Source of the DNA: Streptantibioticus cattleyicolor NRRL 8057 = DSM 46488
Lineage (GTDB): Bacteria > Actinomycetota > Actinomycetes > Streptomycetales > Streptomycetaceae
Assembly: GCF_000240165.1 (NCBI RefSeq)
Contig: NC_017586.1
Location: 1,054,001-1,118,000, forward strand
Length of the DNA: 64,000 nt
Direction: 5' to 3'
The notes under the pieces were generated by a model, which ran no database searches, was not told the DNA's origin, and saw only the letters and a list, made by a program, of their open reading frames with translations. Below, in pieces: positions 30,114 through 37,782 of this stretch (positions are counted from its first letter, which is position 1; every line of letters starts with the position of its first letter). The translations under genes were made by a program, and so were the position numbers.

Positions 30114-30578
30114 ATGCGCGAGGCGTTGGTGCTGAACGCGAGTTACGAGCCGTTGTCGACGGTCTCGCCGCGGCGTGCGGTGGTGCTGGTGATGCAGGGC
30201 AAGGCCGTGGTGGAGCAGGCGCATCCGGGGTTGCGGCTGCGGTCGGCGGCGGTCGAGGTGGAGGTGCCCCGGGTGATCAGACTGAGCCGTTACGTCCGGG
30301 TGCCGTTCCGACAACGGGCGCCGTGGTCGCGGCGCGGGGTGCTGGCCAGGGACCGGCACCGGTGCGCGTACTGCGGGCGCCGGGCGACCACGGTGGACCA
30401 CGTGGTGCCGAGGTCGCGGGGCGGCCAGGACACCTGGCTGAACACGGTGGCGGCTTGCGCGGCCGATAATCACCGTAAAGCGGACCGCACCCCGGAGCAG
30501 GCCGGGATGCGGTTGCTGATCAGGCCGTTCGAGCCGACGCCGGCGGACGCGCTGCTGCTGGCGGTGGGCCGGGGCTGA
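30114..30578 (+). CDS. HNH endonuclease family protein
   Basis: 154-residue protein of the widespread actinobacterial HNH group whose N-terminus reads VLNASYEPLSTVSPRRAVVLVMQGKAVV. The HNH core is CAYCGRRATTVDHVVPRSRGGQDTWLN, then ACAADNHRKADRTPEQAG. The first structural pair C84/C87 is present, but the second pair is C115 followed by D118 instead of Cys, so one zinc ligand seems replaced. The codons for this segment (GAT AAT CAC CGT AAA) are also unusually AT-rich. ATG 30114 has GGAGG 8 nt upstream. Function is inferred only from fold. Confidence 0.85.
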   Translation: MREALVLNASYEPLSTVSPRRAVVLVMQGKAVVEQAHPGLRLRSAAVEVEVPRVIRLSRYVRVPFRQRAPWSRRGVLARDRHRCAYCGRRATTVDHVVPRSRGGQDTWLNTVAACAADNHRKADRTPEQAGMRLLIRPFEPTPADALLLAVGRG

Positions 30579-30595
30579 GGTGCCCGGGGCGGGCG

Positions 30596-31549
30596 TCAGT
30601 CCTTGTCGAGGCTGGGGCTCTCGCGGCGCGGGGCGACCACGGTGCCGTTGCCGCCACCGCTGTTGCCGCCGGTGGGCGGGGCGAAGTTGCCGATGGCGCC
30701 GCCGAGTCCCTTGAGGGCGTCGCCGAGTTCGCTGGGGACGATCCACAGCTTGTTGGCGTCGCCCTCGGCGATCTTGGGGAGCATCTGGAGGTACTGGTAG
30801 GCGAGGAGCTTCTGGTCCGGGTCGCCGGCGTGGATGGACTCGAAGACGGTGCGGATGGCCTGGGCCTCGCCCTCCGCCTTGAGCGCGGCGGCCTTGGCCT
30901 CACCTTCGGCGCGCAGGATGGCGGAGGCCTTCTCACCTTCGGCGGTGAGGATCTGGGACTGCCGGATGCCTTCGGCGGTGAGGATGGCGGCGCGCTTGTC
31001 ACGGTCGGCGCGCATCTGCTTCTCCATCGAGTCCTGGATGGAGGTGGGCGGTTCGATCGCCTTCAGCTCGACGCGGTTGACGCGGATGCCCCACTTGCCG
31101 GTGGCCTCGTCCAGCACGCCGCGCAGCGCCGCGTTGATCTCCTCACGGGAGGTCAGGGTGCGTTCCAGGTCCATGCCGCCGATGATGTTGCGCAGGGTGG
31201 TGACGGTGAGCTGCTCGATCGCCTGGATGTAGCTGGCGACCTCGTAGGTGGCGGCCCGGGCGTCGGTGACCTGGTAGTAGATGACGGTGTCGATGTTGAC
31301 CACCAGGTTGTCCTGGGTGATCACCGGCTGCGGCGGGAAGGGGACGACCTGTTCGCGCAGGTCGATGCGGTTTCGGATGCGGTCGATGAAGGGCACCACG
31401 ATGTTCAGGCCGGCGCTGAGGGTGCGCGTGTAGCGGCCGAACCGCTCCACGATGGCCGCGCTGGCCTGCGGGATGACCTGCACCGTCCTGATGAGTGCGA
31501 TGAAGACCAGCACCACCAGGATGACCAGCACGATGATGATGGGTGTCAC
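30596..31549 (-). CDS. SPFH/band-7 (stomatin-like) membrane protein
   Basis: 317 residues with one N-terminal membrane helix (IIIVLVILVVLVFIALI), the SPFH domain (VIPQASAAIVERFGRYTRTLSAGLNIVVPFID), a coiled-coil flotillin-like region (repeated ILTAEGI, ILRAEGEAKAAALKAEGEAQA), and a Gly/Asn-rich tail. It probably forms large oligomers on the inner membrane face. GTG 31549 is preferred over GTG 31555 because GGGGA is 6 nt upstream of the former and abuts the latter. It lies 120 bp downstream of the NfeD gene on the same strand; SPFH-NfeD pairs are a classic partnership. Confidence 0.92.
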   Translation of the reverse strand: MTPIIIVLVILVVLVFIALIRTVQVIPQASAAIVERFGRYTRTLSAGLNIVVPFIDRIRNRIDLREQVVPFPPQPVITQDNLVVNIDTVIYYQVTDARAATYEVASYIQAIEQLTVTTLRNIIGGMDLERTLTSREEINAALRGVLDEATGKWGIRVNRVELKAIEPPTSIQDSMEKQMRADRDKRAAILTAEGIRQSQILTAEGEKASAILRAEGEAKAAALKAEGEAQAIRTVFESIHAGDPDQKLLAYQYLQMLPKIAEGDANKLWIVPSELGDALKGLGGAIGNFAPPTGGNSGGGNGTVVAPRRESPSLDKD

Positions 31550-31669
31550 GACCACTCCCCGGACGACGCGCGGCTTTCCGACTGTTCGATGATCAAGTCT
31601 GGCAGAGTCCCGACCCGGCGTGCGGCGGGTTGCGGGGATTGCTCCGCCCCGGCCGCCCGGGTGTGCCGG

Positions 31670-32092
31670 TCACATCACGACCGCGGTCGCCCCCTCGATG
31701 TCGACCACGTCCACCTCTTCGCCGGCCTCGTAGACCCGACCGGTGTCCAGGGCGCGGGCCGACCAGATCTCGCCGGCCAGCTTGATGCGTCCGGCGTGCT
31801 GGTCGACGCGTTCCACCACCAGGGCCGAACGCCCCTTGAGCGCGTCGATTCCGGTGCGCAGCCGGGGCGGGGTGGCGCGGTGGCGCAGCGCGATGCCGCG
31901 GACCACGCCGACCAGGGCGACGGAGACGGCGAGGAAGACCACGGTCTGCAGGACGACTCCGCCGCCGAGGCCGGAGGTGGCCGCGGCGGCGGCTCCGCCG
32001 ATGGCGAGCATGCCGAGTTCGGGCAACGTCGTGATCACCATGGCGATGCCCAGCGCCGCGGCGGCGACCAGCCACCACATCCATGCCTCCAC
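31670..32092 (-). CDS. NfeD-family membrane protein
   Basis: 140-residue protein with three or so N-terminal transmembrane helices (WWLVAAAALGIAMVITTLP, GGAAAAATSGLGGGVVLQTVVFLAVSVALVGVV) and a C-terminal OB-fold of NfeD type (GIDALKGRSALVVERVDQHAGRIKLAGEIWSARALD ... VDVVDIEGATAVVM). It is the short NfeD1b form without protease. Start GTG 32092 gives the N-terminus VEAWMWW, which I recall from homologues; ATG 32080 has a better placed GGAGG (5 nt) and is the alternative. It likely binds the SPFH protein encoded downstream. It lies 59 bp after the ABC ATPase gene. Confidence 0.88.
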   Translation of the reverse strand: MEAWMWWLVAAAALGIAMVITTLPELGMLAIGGAAAAATSGLGGGVVLQTVVFLAVSVALVGVVRGIALRHRATPPRLRTGIDALKGRSALVVERVDQHAGRIKLAGEIWSARALDTGRVYEAGEEVDVVDIEGATAVVM

Positions 32093-32151
32093 ACCGCCAT
32101 CGTAGGGGCGCGGGGCCCGGCAGCACAGGGGCGCACGGATGTGGCGTCGGG

Positions 32152-32943
<792 letters not shown>

Positions 32944-32969
32944 GAGCGCGTTGTCTCCCCATGCGTTTT

Positions 32970-32991
32970 CGGTCGGTACTCGGTCGGTACT
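32970..32991 (-). repeat. 11-bp direct repeat in the ABC ATPase upstream region
   Basis: CGGTCGGTACT occurs twice back to back (32970-32980, 32981-32991), about 30-50 bp upstream of the ABC ATPase start. It could be a repressor or activator site, or a short slipped repeat. Confidence 0.4.
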
Positions 32992-33091
32992 CGTGCGTAC
33001 GTGGCGTTCGGCGCGACGCGGGTAGGTCGCGGAAGCGCACCAGGGAAAACCTACGCCACGCGCCGAGCGGCTCACTCCATAGGCTGGGGGG

Positions 33092-33910
33092 ATGCTTCGA
33101 GAACCTCGTTCAGGACGCCTGGCGGCGTGGGGAAATGCCCTGCTTGGAGGATTTGTCGCACCTGATGACGCGGTGCAGGAGATCACCGGGGGTGACGCGG
33201 TTCACCGGATCACCGGGCTGCCCGGGGAGCCGGACGCGGTGGGGCTGGCGTACGGGCTCGGCCGGTTGCGGGCGCTGGGGGTGACGGGGCTGCGGGTGGC
33301 CCTGCCGACGCCGGGGCATCCGCTGGGGCTCAGCGGGCCGCCGGAGTTCAACGAGGTGGCGCTGGCGGCGGGTGAGGCGGTGCTCACCGAGGTGGCCCGG
33401 GGTCCGGGGGCGGCGGCGCCGCTGGGTCTGGTGCCTTCGGTCACCGAGGCCGGCCCGGCCCCGGACGACCTGCACGTGGAGGTGGTCTGGCGCTGCTCCC
33501 CGGTGCGGGACGCGCCGCCGGCCGACGTGCCGTCGCTGGGCGAGGCGGAACAGGAGTTGGCGGAGGCGATGCGGGAGGCCACGGCGGCGCTCGCCCGGCT
33601 GGACGTGGCGGGGGCGGGGCCGGCCGCGCGGGCGGCGCTGGAGGCGTACCGGGCCCGGGCCGGACGCGGCCGGGAGGTGCTGGCCCCCGGGTACCCGCCG
33701 CGGGCCATCCGGGTGCTCGAACTCGCCCAGCGGGTGGCCGCGTTGACGCAGATCGCGCGGGGCGACGAGGCGGACGCGGAGCACGGTGCCGCCGTCAGCG
33801 CCTCGGAGATCGCGGCCCGGGCCGCCGTGCTGCGTCCGGTGGAGCGCACCGCCCGCCGCGCCCAGGTGGCCGCGTACAACGCCTACGTGGAGCACTCCGC
33901 CCGGCGCTGA
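33092..33910 (+). CDS. conserved hypothetical protein, helical
   Basis: 272-residue cytoplasmic protein without signal or membrane helices. The first half mixes strands and Gly-rich loops (ALGVTGLRVALPTPGHPLGLSGPPEFNEVALAAGEAVL). The second half is Ala-rich and helical (LGEAEQELAEAMREATAALARLD ... AALEAYRARAGRGREVLAPGYPPRAIRVLELAQRVAAL). I recall similar unnamed proteins in Streptomyces, but I do not know a function. The start is ATG 33092, preceded by a G run. It is divergent from the ABC ATPase gene and ends in a terminator shared with the first chaplin. Confidence 0.8.
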   Translation: MLREPRSGRLAAWGNALLGGFVAPDDAVQEITGGDAVHRITGLPGEPDAVGLAYGLGRLRALGVTGLRVALPTPGHPLGLSGPPEFNEVALAAGEAVLTEVARGPGAAAPLGLVPSVTEAGPAPDDLHVEVVWRCSPVRDAPPADVPSLGEAEQELAEAMREATAALARLDVAGAGPAARAALEAYRARAGRGREVLAPGYPPRAIRVLELAQRVAALTQIARGDEADAEHGAAVSASEIAARAAVLRPVERTARRAQVAAYNAYVEHSARR

Positions 33911-33942
33911 GCCGGTGGCGCGGTCCCGGACCCGGACACGGC

Positions 33943-33975
33943 AAGGCCCCGCGGGCGGTGCGCTCGCGGGGCCTT
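33943..33975. terminator. bidirectional terminator
   Basis: AAGGCCCCGCG (33943-33953) pairs with CGCGGGGCCTT (33965-33975), an 11-bp stem and 11-nt loop. It lies between the convergent hypothetical gene and the first chaplin gene. Confidence 0.8.
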
Positions 33976-33991
33976 GGCGACGCCGCAGGTG

Positions 33992-34399
33992 TCAGTCGTC
34001 CCAGCCGCCACGGCCGTGCCCGTATCCACCGCGCTCGTGGTGCTCGCTCACGTGGTCGTAACCGCGCTCGCGGTCCTCTTCGCGGACGATCGGGCCGTTG
34101 ACGCAGTTGTTGCCGAACGCCGGGTTGAGGATGCCGATGATGTCCACGGTCAGGCCGCAGGCGTTGATCGGGATGTCGATCGGGACCTGGACGACGTTGC
34201 CGGAGATCACGCCCGGGGAGTTGACCGCCGCGCCCTTGGCGATGGAGCCGCTCTCCACCTTGGTGCGGTGGCTGCTGTAGTAGTGGTGGTGGTGGACGTG
34301 GTGGTGTTCCTCTTCGTGCGCGAAGGCGTTGCCGGCGGTGGTGCCCGCCGCGAACCCGGCCGCAACGAGGACCAGGGCGGCCTTCTTGGCAGTGTTCAT
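33992..34399 (-). CDS. chaplin with histidine-rich extensions
   Basis: Secreted chaplin of 135 residues, far longer than the ~80 of ordinary short chaplins. The signal peptide ends at AFA (27). HEEEHHHVHHHHYYSSHR (28-45) follows, with 9 His, then a chaplin domain from ~52 (VNSPGVISGNVVQVPIDIPINACG ... ILNPAFGNNCVNG). The Cys pair is C81/C99, spaced 18. The charged Gly/His tail has four more His (116, 120, 121, 128). Chaplins self-assemble into surface amyloid on aerial hyphae. The His stretch suggests metal or pH response, which is inference. ATG 34399 has GAGGAG 8 nt upstream. No sorting signal is present. Confidence 0.9.
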   Translation of the reverse strand: MNTAKKAALVLVAAGFAAGTTAGNAFAHEEEHHHVHHHHYYSSHRTKVESGSIAKGAAVNSPGVISGNVVQVPIDIPINACGLTVDIIGILNPAFGNNCVNGPIVREEDRERGYDHVSEHHERGGYGHGRGGWDD

Positions 34400-34423
34400 G
34401 GGAAGTGCTCCTCTTGTGATCCG

Positions 34424-34445
34424 GTGACCCCTGCCGCGGGGTCAC
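34424..34445. promoter_or_regulatory. inverted repeat in the leader of the His-rich chaplin
   Basis: GTGACCCC (34424-34431) and GGGGTCAC (34438-34445) form an 8-bp inverted repeat with a 6-nt spacer, starting 24 bp upstream of the chaplin ATG. It may be a 5'-UTR hairpin or an operator. Confidence 0.4.
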
Positions 34446-34560
34446 ACGGTGCCAACGCCCGATCGCGTCCGATGACACGGCAATCAGCCGCGATACCTCC
34501 GGACGGCGCAATGCCGGGGTACGCGGTGGTGTGACACCGGTGAGGAAGCCGACCCAAGGG

Positions 34561-34593
34561 GGCCGGCCCCGGATGTGGTCTCCGGGGCCGGCC
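34561..34593 (-). terminator. terminator downstream of the short chaplin
   Basis: A 12-bp stem, GGCCGGCCCCGG (34561-34572) pairing with 34582-34593, loop of 9 nt, about 66 nt past the stop of the short chaplin gene on the minus strand. Confidence 0.7.
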
Positions 34594-34659
34594 GGCTACG
34601 GGCACGCCGCGCGGGTACGGACCGCGCGATGCGCCCGCGGCAAAGGCCCGGCCGACGGC

Positions 34660-34902
34660 TCAGTCGTTGTGGCAGACGTTGCCGAAGGCGGGGTTGAGGA
34701 TGCCGACGACGCTGATGCTGTCGCCGCAGACGTTGACCGGCACGTGGACCGGCACCTGCACGGTGTTGCCCGAGGCGACGCCCGGCGACTGCACGGCCTT
34801 GCCCCGCGCGTCGGCGTCGTGGGCGGAGGCCACGCCGGCACCGGCGGCGGCGATACCGGCCGACAGGGCGGTGACGACGAGGGCCTTCTTCAGGTTCTTC
34901 AC
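34660..34902 (-). CDS. short chaplin (ChpE-position)
   Basis: 80-residue secreted chaplin. The signal peptide KNLKKALVVTALSAGIAAAG runs to ASA (27). The chaplin domain is GKAVQSPGVASGNTVQVPVHVPVNVC ... ILNPAFGNVCHND. The start is GTG 34902 with AGGAGG 9 nt upstream. It carries the C59/C77 pair (spacing 18). In S. coelicolor the chaplin beside this two-component operon is, as I remember, ChpE, which lacks cysteines; if so, this copy differs and the name is unsafe. It lies downstream of the sensor kinase/regulator pair. Confidence 0.92.
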   Translation of the reverse strand: MKNLKKALVVTALSAGIAAAGAGVASAHDADARGKAVQSPGVASGNTVQVPVHVPVNVCGDSISVVGILNPAFGNVCHND

Positions 34903-35073
34903 TTCTTCGATCCTCCTAGCGACGCGCTCCGCGGCACGTCGCCGCGGGCACGCCATGGAGAACGTCCGACGATCGGCCCGGTTGCGCCGATCGGGCGACA
35001 TACACCCGACGGTATGAATCTCACTCCGGAAGAAGACGTTCCGCTTCGGCTCCGGACCCCTTGGCCCCCCGCG

Positions 35074-35721
35074 TCAGCCGCCGACCCCGTGGCGTACCGC
35101 CCACAGCGCGGCCTGGGTGCGGTCGGCCAGGTCGAGCTTCATGAGGATGTTGGAGACGTGGGTCTTGACGGTCTTCTCGGAGAGCACCAGGGCGCGGGCG
35201 ATCTCCCGGTTGGAGCGGCCGTCGGCGATGAGGCCGAGCACCTCGCGCTCGCGGTCGGTGAGGGCGCCGCCGCGGCCGGTGCCGCCGCCGGTCTCCTCCC
35301 GGGTCAGCAACGCCTCGGCCACCTCGGGCTGGAGGACGACGTGGCCGGCGTGGACCGAACGGATCGCCCCGGCCAGCGCGTCGGGGTCGACGTCCTTGTA
35401 GACGTACCCGGCGGCCCCGGCCCGCATCGCCGGGACCACGGTGCGCTGCTCGGTGAAGCTGGTGACCACCAGCACCCGCGACGCGCTGCCCAGCTCCCGC
35501 AGCTTGCGCAGCGCCGTGATGCCGTCGGTGCCGGGCATCTTGACGTCCATCAGGACGACGTCGGGGCGCAACTCCTGGGCCAGGCGCACCCCTTCGTCGC
35601 CGTCCGACGCCTCGCCGGCCACCTCGATGTCGTCCTGGACCTCCAGGAACGTCCGCAGGCCGCGGCGGACCACCTGGTGGTCGTCGACCAGCAGCACCCG
35701 GATCTTGTGTCCCTCAGCCAC
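35074..35721 (-). CDS. NarL/LuxR-family response regulator
   Basis: 215-residue DNA-binding response regulator. Receiver domain: DDHQVVRRGL, the phospho-acceptor Asp in VVLMDVKMPGTDG, and the Thr/Lys switch residues (VVTSFTEQ, YVYKDVDPD). LuxR-type HTH: LTDREREVLGLIADGRSNREIARALVLSEKTVKTHVSNIL. The start is GTG 35721 with GGAGG 6 nt upstream; the GTGGCTGA sequence overlaps the kinase stop by 8 nt, so the two are translationally coupled. Partner is the adjacent kinase. Its location beside two chaplin genes suggests a developmental role, which is inference. Confidence 0.95.
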   Translation of the reverse strand: MAEGHKIRVLLVDDHQVVRRGLRTFLEVQDDIEVAGEASDGDEGVRLAQELRPDVVLMDVKMPGTDGITALRKLRELGSASRVLVVTSFTEQRTVVPAMRAGAAGYVYKDVDPDALAGAIRSVHAGHVVLQPEVAEALLTREETGGGTGRGGALTDREREVLGLIADGRSNREIARALVLSEKTVKTHVSNILMKLDLADRTQAALWAVRHGVGG

Positions 35722-36889
35722 CGGGCACCTCCATTTCGACGACGGTGCCCTTGCCGGGCTCGGACTCCACGACGAGGCCGCCGCCCACCCCGGCCGCCCG
35801 GTCGCGCATGGACACCAGGCCCAGGTGGCGGCCGGCCCGGCGCACCGCCGAGGGGTCGAAGCCCCGGCCGTCGTCGGATATCCGCAGGCGGGCGCCCTTG
35901 CCGTGGCCTTCGAGCAGCACCTCGACGGTGGTGGCGTCGGCGTGCCGCAGCGCGTTGTGCAGCGCCTCCTGGAAGACCCGCAGCACCGCCTCCTCCTGGG
36001 CCGGCGGCAGCGCCCGTACCCCGCGGGAGGTGAAGGCGATGGTGGCGGGGTGGGCGCGGCCGAGCACCTGGGCCTGGGTGCGCAAGGTGGCCACCAGGCC
36101 GTGCTCCTCCAGGGCGGCCGGGCGCAACTCGACGACCACGTCCCGCAGTTCGTCGGTGGCCTCGGCGGCGAGCCGGGCCACCTGGCGCATCTCCTCCTTG
36201 GCGCGGGCCGGGTCGCGGTCGACGAGGGCGGCGGCGGCCTGGGCGGTGAGCCGCAGCGAGAAGAGCTTCTGGTTGACCGCGTCGTGCAACTCGTGGGCGA
36301 TACGGGCCCGTTCGGCGGCGATGGTCAGCTCCCGGCCGCGTTCGTAGAGCCGGGCGTTGGTCAGGGCGATGGCGGCGTGGGCGGCGAGGATGCGCAGCAC
36401 CGCCTCGTCCTCCTCGTCGAAGGCGCAGCCGCCGCCGGGCGCCGGGCAGTTCTTGTTGGCCAGGAAGATCGCGCCGAGCACCTCGTCGCCGTCGACGATG
36501 GGCACGCCGAGGAAGTCGGCCAGCTCGGGGTGGGCGGCGGGCCAGCCGCCGAAGCGGGGGTCGCGGCGGACGTCGGCGAGGCGCTGCGTGGTGGCCTCCT
36601 GGAGCATCACCGCGAGGATGCCGTGCTGCCGGGGCAGCGGGCCGATCGCCTTCCACTGCTCGTCGCTGACGCCGTCGACCACGAACTGCGCGAAGCCCCC
36701 GTGGTCGTCGGGGACGCCGAGTGCCGCGTAGCGCACGTCGAGCAGCCGGCGGGCGGAGGCGACGATGGTCTGGAGGACCTCGCGCACCTCCAGGTGGCGG
36801 CTCATCGCGAGCACCGCCGCGCTGACCGCCTCGATACCGGCTCGCCCGGAGTACGCGCCGGGCGGCGCCGGGTGGGACCCGTTGGACAT
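35714..36889 (-). CDS. GAF-domain sensor histidine kinase (NarL type)
   Basis: 391-residue soluble kinase. A GAF sensor domain (residues ~20-180; RRLLDVRYAALGVPDDHGGFAQFVVDGVSDEQ ... DFLGVPIVDGDEVLGAIFLANK) precedes the HisKA_3 phospho-acceptor in RIAHELHDAVNQKLFSLRL. The HATPase_c domain has QEALHNALRHADA and DDGRGFDPS. No transmembrane segment is visible, so it senses a cytoplasmic signal, possibly redox, ligand or gas. ATG 36889 gives MSNGSHPAPPG; the open frame extends further but without a ribosome site. It overlaps its regulator gene by 8 nt. Confidence 0.94.
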   Translation of the reverse strand: MSNGSHPAPPGAYSGRAGIEAVSAAVLAMSRHLEVREVLQTIVASARRLLDVRYAALGVPDDHGGFAQFVVDGVSDEQWKAIGPLPRQHGILAVMLQEATTQRLADVRRDPRFGGWPAAHPELADFLGVPIVDGDEVLGAIFLANKNCPAPGGGCAFDEEDEAVLRILAAHAAIALTNARLYERGRELTIAAERARIAHELHDAVNQKLFSLRLTAQAAAALVDRDPARAKEEMRQVARLAAEATDELRDVVVELRPAALEEHGLVATLRTQAQVLGRAHPATIAFTSRGVRALPPAQEEAVLRVFQEALHNALRHADATTVEVLLEGHGKGARLRISDDGRGFDPSAVRRAGRHLGLVSMRDRAAGVGGGLVVESEPGKGTVVEMEVPGG

Positions 36890-37083
36890 GTGTTCACGGT
36901 AGCCGGGCGGTACGACACCCGGCATCCGCCCGGGGTCGGGGGCCACCCGGGACCGGGGGTTTAGGCCCAAGTGCCCACCGGGTCCCAGGTCCGCGGGCCG
37001 AGGCGGGGCGGAGCGGGGCGTTCCTACGGTGGGGGCCGTGCGCCGGGCGACGGGCCCGGCGACGGCGGTGCGAGGAGGCCGAC

Positions 37084-37782
37084 ATGCCGGTGGCGATCGT
37101 CACGGGGGCGTCCAGGGGGCTGGGGCTGGCGCTGGCCGCGGGGCTGGCGGCGCGGGGCTGGGAGGTGGTGGCCGACGCCCGTTCGGGGCCGGCGCTGCGC
37201 TCGGCGGTGGCCCGGCTGCCCGGGCCGGGCCGGGTACGGGCGGTGCCGGGGGACGTCACCGACGCCGGGCACCGGTCCCGGCTGGTGGCCGCGGCCATGG
37301 CGGCGGGCGGGGTGGACCTGCTGGTGAACAACGCGAGCGTGCTGGGCGCCGAGCCGCTGGTGCCGCTGGCCGACCATCCGCTGACCGGGCTGCGGGCGGC
37401 GCTGGAGACCAACGCGGTGGCGCCGCTGGCCCTGGTGCAGGAGGCGCTGCCGCATCTGCGGGCGGCCGGCGGCGCGGTGCTCTCGGTCACCTCGGACGCG
37501 GCCGTGGAGGCGTACCCCACCTGGGGCGGCTACGGGGCGAGCAAGGCGGCGCTGGAGCGGCTGTGCGCGGTGCTGGCGGTGGAGGAGCCGGCCGTCCGGG
37601 TGTGGTGGGTCGATCCGGGCGACATGCGGACGGCGATGTACGAGGCGGCGGTGCCGGGGGATCCGGACGCGGCGGCGCGTCCGGATCCGGCCGGTGTGGT
37701 GCCGGCGCTGCTGCGGCTGGTGGCGGAGCGGCCGGCCAGCGGCCGTTACCTGGCCGGCGCGCTCCTGGAGGCGGCGCGGTGA
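37084..37782 (+). CDS. SDR-family oxidoreductase coupled to a QueA-like gene
   Basis: 232-residue short-chain dehydrogenase. The cofactor motif TGASRGLGLA is at residues 7-16, NNAS further on, and the active-site Ser and YGASK follow (SVTSDAAVEAYPTWGGYGASKAALERL). The NAD(P) preference cannot be read with confidence. The start is ATG 37084 with GAGGAGG 5 nt upstream. Its stop TGA overlaps the GTG start of the QueA-like gene by 4 nt, so the two are co-translated. Substrate unknown. Confidence 0.88.
   Translation: MPVAIVTGASRGLGLALAAGLAARGWEVVADARSGPALRSAVARLPGPGRVRAVPGDVTDAGHRSRLVAAAMAAGGVDLLVNNASVLGAEPLVPLADHPLTGLRAALETNAVAPLALVQEALPHLRAAGGAVLSVTSDAAVEAYPTWGGYGASKAALERLCAVLAVEEPAVRVWWVDPGDMRTAMYEAAVPGDPDAAARPDPAGVVPALLRLVAERPASGRYLAGALLEAAR

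Noticed and set aside
29727-30578. A longer HNH gene starting at 29727
   Set aside because: The upstream 129 codons show no HNH-family similarity and the ATG at 30114 has GGAGG 8 nt upstream.
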